Below, in pieces: positions 63,782 to 64,000 of a DNA stretch of 64,000 nucleotides. Location: NCBI RefSeq assembly GCF_016888125.1, contig NZ_JACSWA010000604.1:1-64000 (forward strand), in the 5' to 3' direction. A model generated the notes under the pieces. It ran no database searches. It was not told where the DNA came from and worked only from the letters and a program-made list of their open reading frames with translations. Source of the DNA: Spirulina sp. CCY15215. Lineage in GTDB: Bacteria; Cyanobacteriota; Cyanobacteriia; Cyanobacteriales; Spirulinaceae. Within the stretch, counting starts at the first letter, position 1. Each line of letters starts with the position of its first letter. A program made the position numbers and the translations under genes.

Positions 63782-64000
63782 TTAGGAATTGGCGATCGCC
63801 TTGCTACCGTAAGCATCCAAACCATAAGCGGGAACGCGATCGTTATAGTCCGTTTCGCGACCAGTGACGGTTTTCGCTGCAACTTCAAAGCCTGCGGAAT
63901 TCCAATTCCGTTCGTGGATAGGCTTACTTTGTTCTCCTCGGAAATAAGCCTGGGTTCCTAAAGCGGCTGCAGCAACCCAACCAATGATTAAGAATGCAAA
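63782..64000 (-). CDS. Small membrane protein, 3' end only
   Basis: The last 72 residues of a protein that continues past the window. It starts in a membrane helix (FAFLIIGWVAAAALGTQAYF) followed by a soluble polar tail (RGEQSKPIHERNW... AGFEVAAKTVTGRETDYNDRVPAYGLDAYG). A single-helix photosynthetic-membrane protein is possible, but I cannot name it. Confidence 0.6.
   Translation of the reverse strand, partial: FAFLIIGWVAAAALGTQAYFRGEQSKPIHERNWNSAGFEVAAKTVTGRETDYNDRVPAYGLDAYGSKAIANS

Overview
The window is from a cyanobacterial chromosome. The HIP1 octamer GCGATCGC occurs throughout, and the genes include chlH and chlB (chlorophyll synthesis), cyanophycinase, minCDE, a PatA-type response regulator and several protein families typical of cyanobacteria. 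I cannot name the species from sequence alone.

Layout. 1-0.4 kb: possible decayed IS200/IS605 right end and a heptamer repeat. 0.4-8.7 kb: housekeeping genes (cphB, a Nudix hydrolase, a FecR/TonB-like protein, a broken phoX, a lipoprotein, pyrC, lepB, maf). 8.8-13.1 kb: four co-directional genes of unknown function, including two paralogues, one of which carries a very acidic tail rich in Trp motifs. 13.5-14.8 kb: HU, a conserved protein and tRNA-Arg(CCG). 15.1-19.1 kb: a toxin-antitoxin island (RelE-type twice, HicBA, HigBA and an unknown pair) whose cassettes are separated by arrays of a roughly 34-bp repeat with a HIP1 core. 19.1-22.7 kb: a subtilase/AAA+ pair matching IetAS antiphage systems. 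22.9-26.9 kb: chlH. 27.3-32.2 kb: a second island with an ISAs1-type element, an orphan HigA, a DUF433 gene with a broken DUF5615 partner, a Panacea-domain pair, a MazF pair and a decayed duplication. 32.3-40.6 kb: MFS transporter, thiE-thiS, a membrane glycosyltransferase and a potBCDA polyamine transporter. 40.7-46.5 kb: response regulator, peptide-type ABC permease, HD protein and minCDE. 46.7-49.8 kb: a plasmid-type CyRepA1 replication protein. 50.1-55.4 kb: chlB and a polysaccharide gene group. 55.5-63.7 kb: CPBP protease, DUF3326, MATE exporter, an Fe/2OG-dioxygenase-like protein, GNAT, YqcI/YcgG, and a guanidino-hydrolase/small protein/decarboxylase operon. The last 0.2 kb holds the 3' end of a small membrane protein on the minus strand.

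Themes. Core genes are interleaved with two defence/TA islands on either side of chlH. There is clear mobile-element wear: a hairpin-rich IS200/IS605-like fragment replaces about 100 codons of phoX, a related end forms the tail of PotA, and higA and DUF433/DUF5615 sequences are duplicated and decayed. The polyamine theme recurs (potBCDA at 36-40 kb; a guanidino hydrolase and an Orn/Lys/Arg decarboxylase at 61-64 kb). The best candidates for undescribed biology are the 8.8-13.1 kb cluster, the two-gene unit beside IetAS (18.0-19.0 kb), the Panacea-linked toxin, and the repeat arrays that punctuate the TA cassettes.
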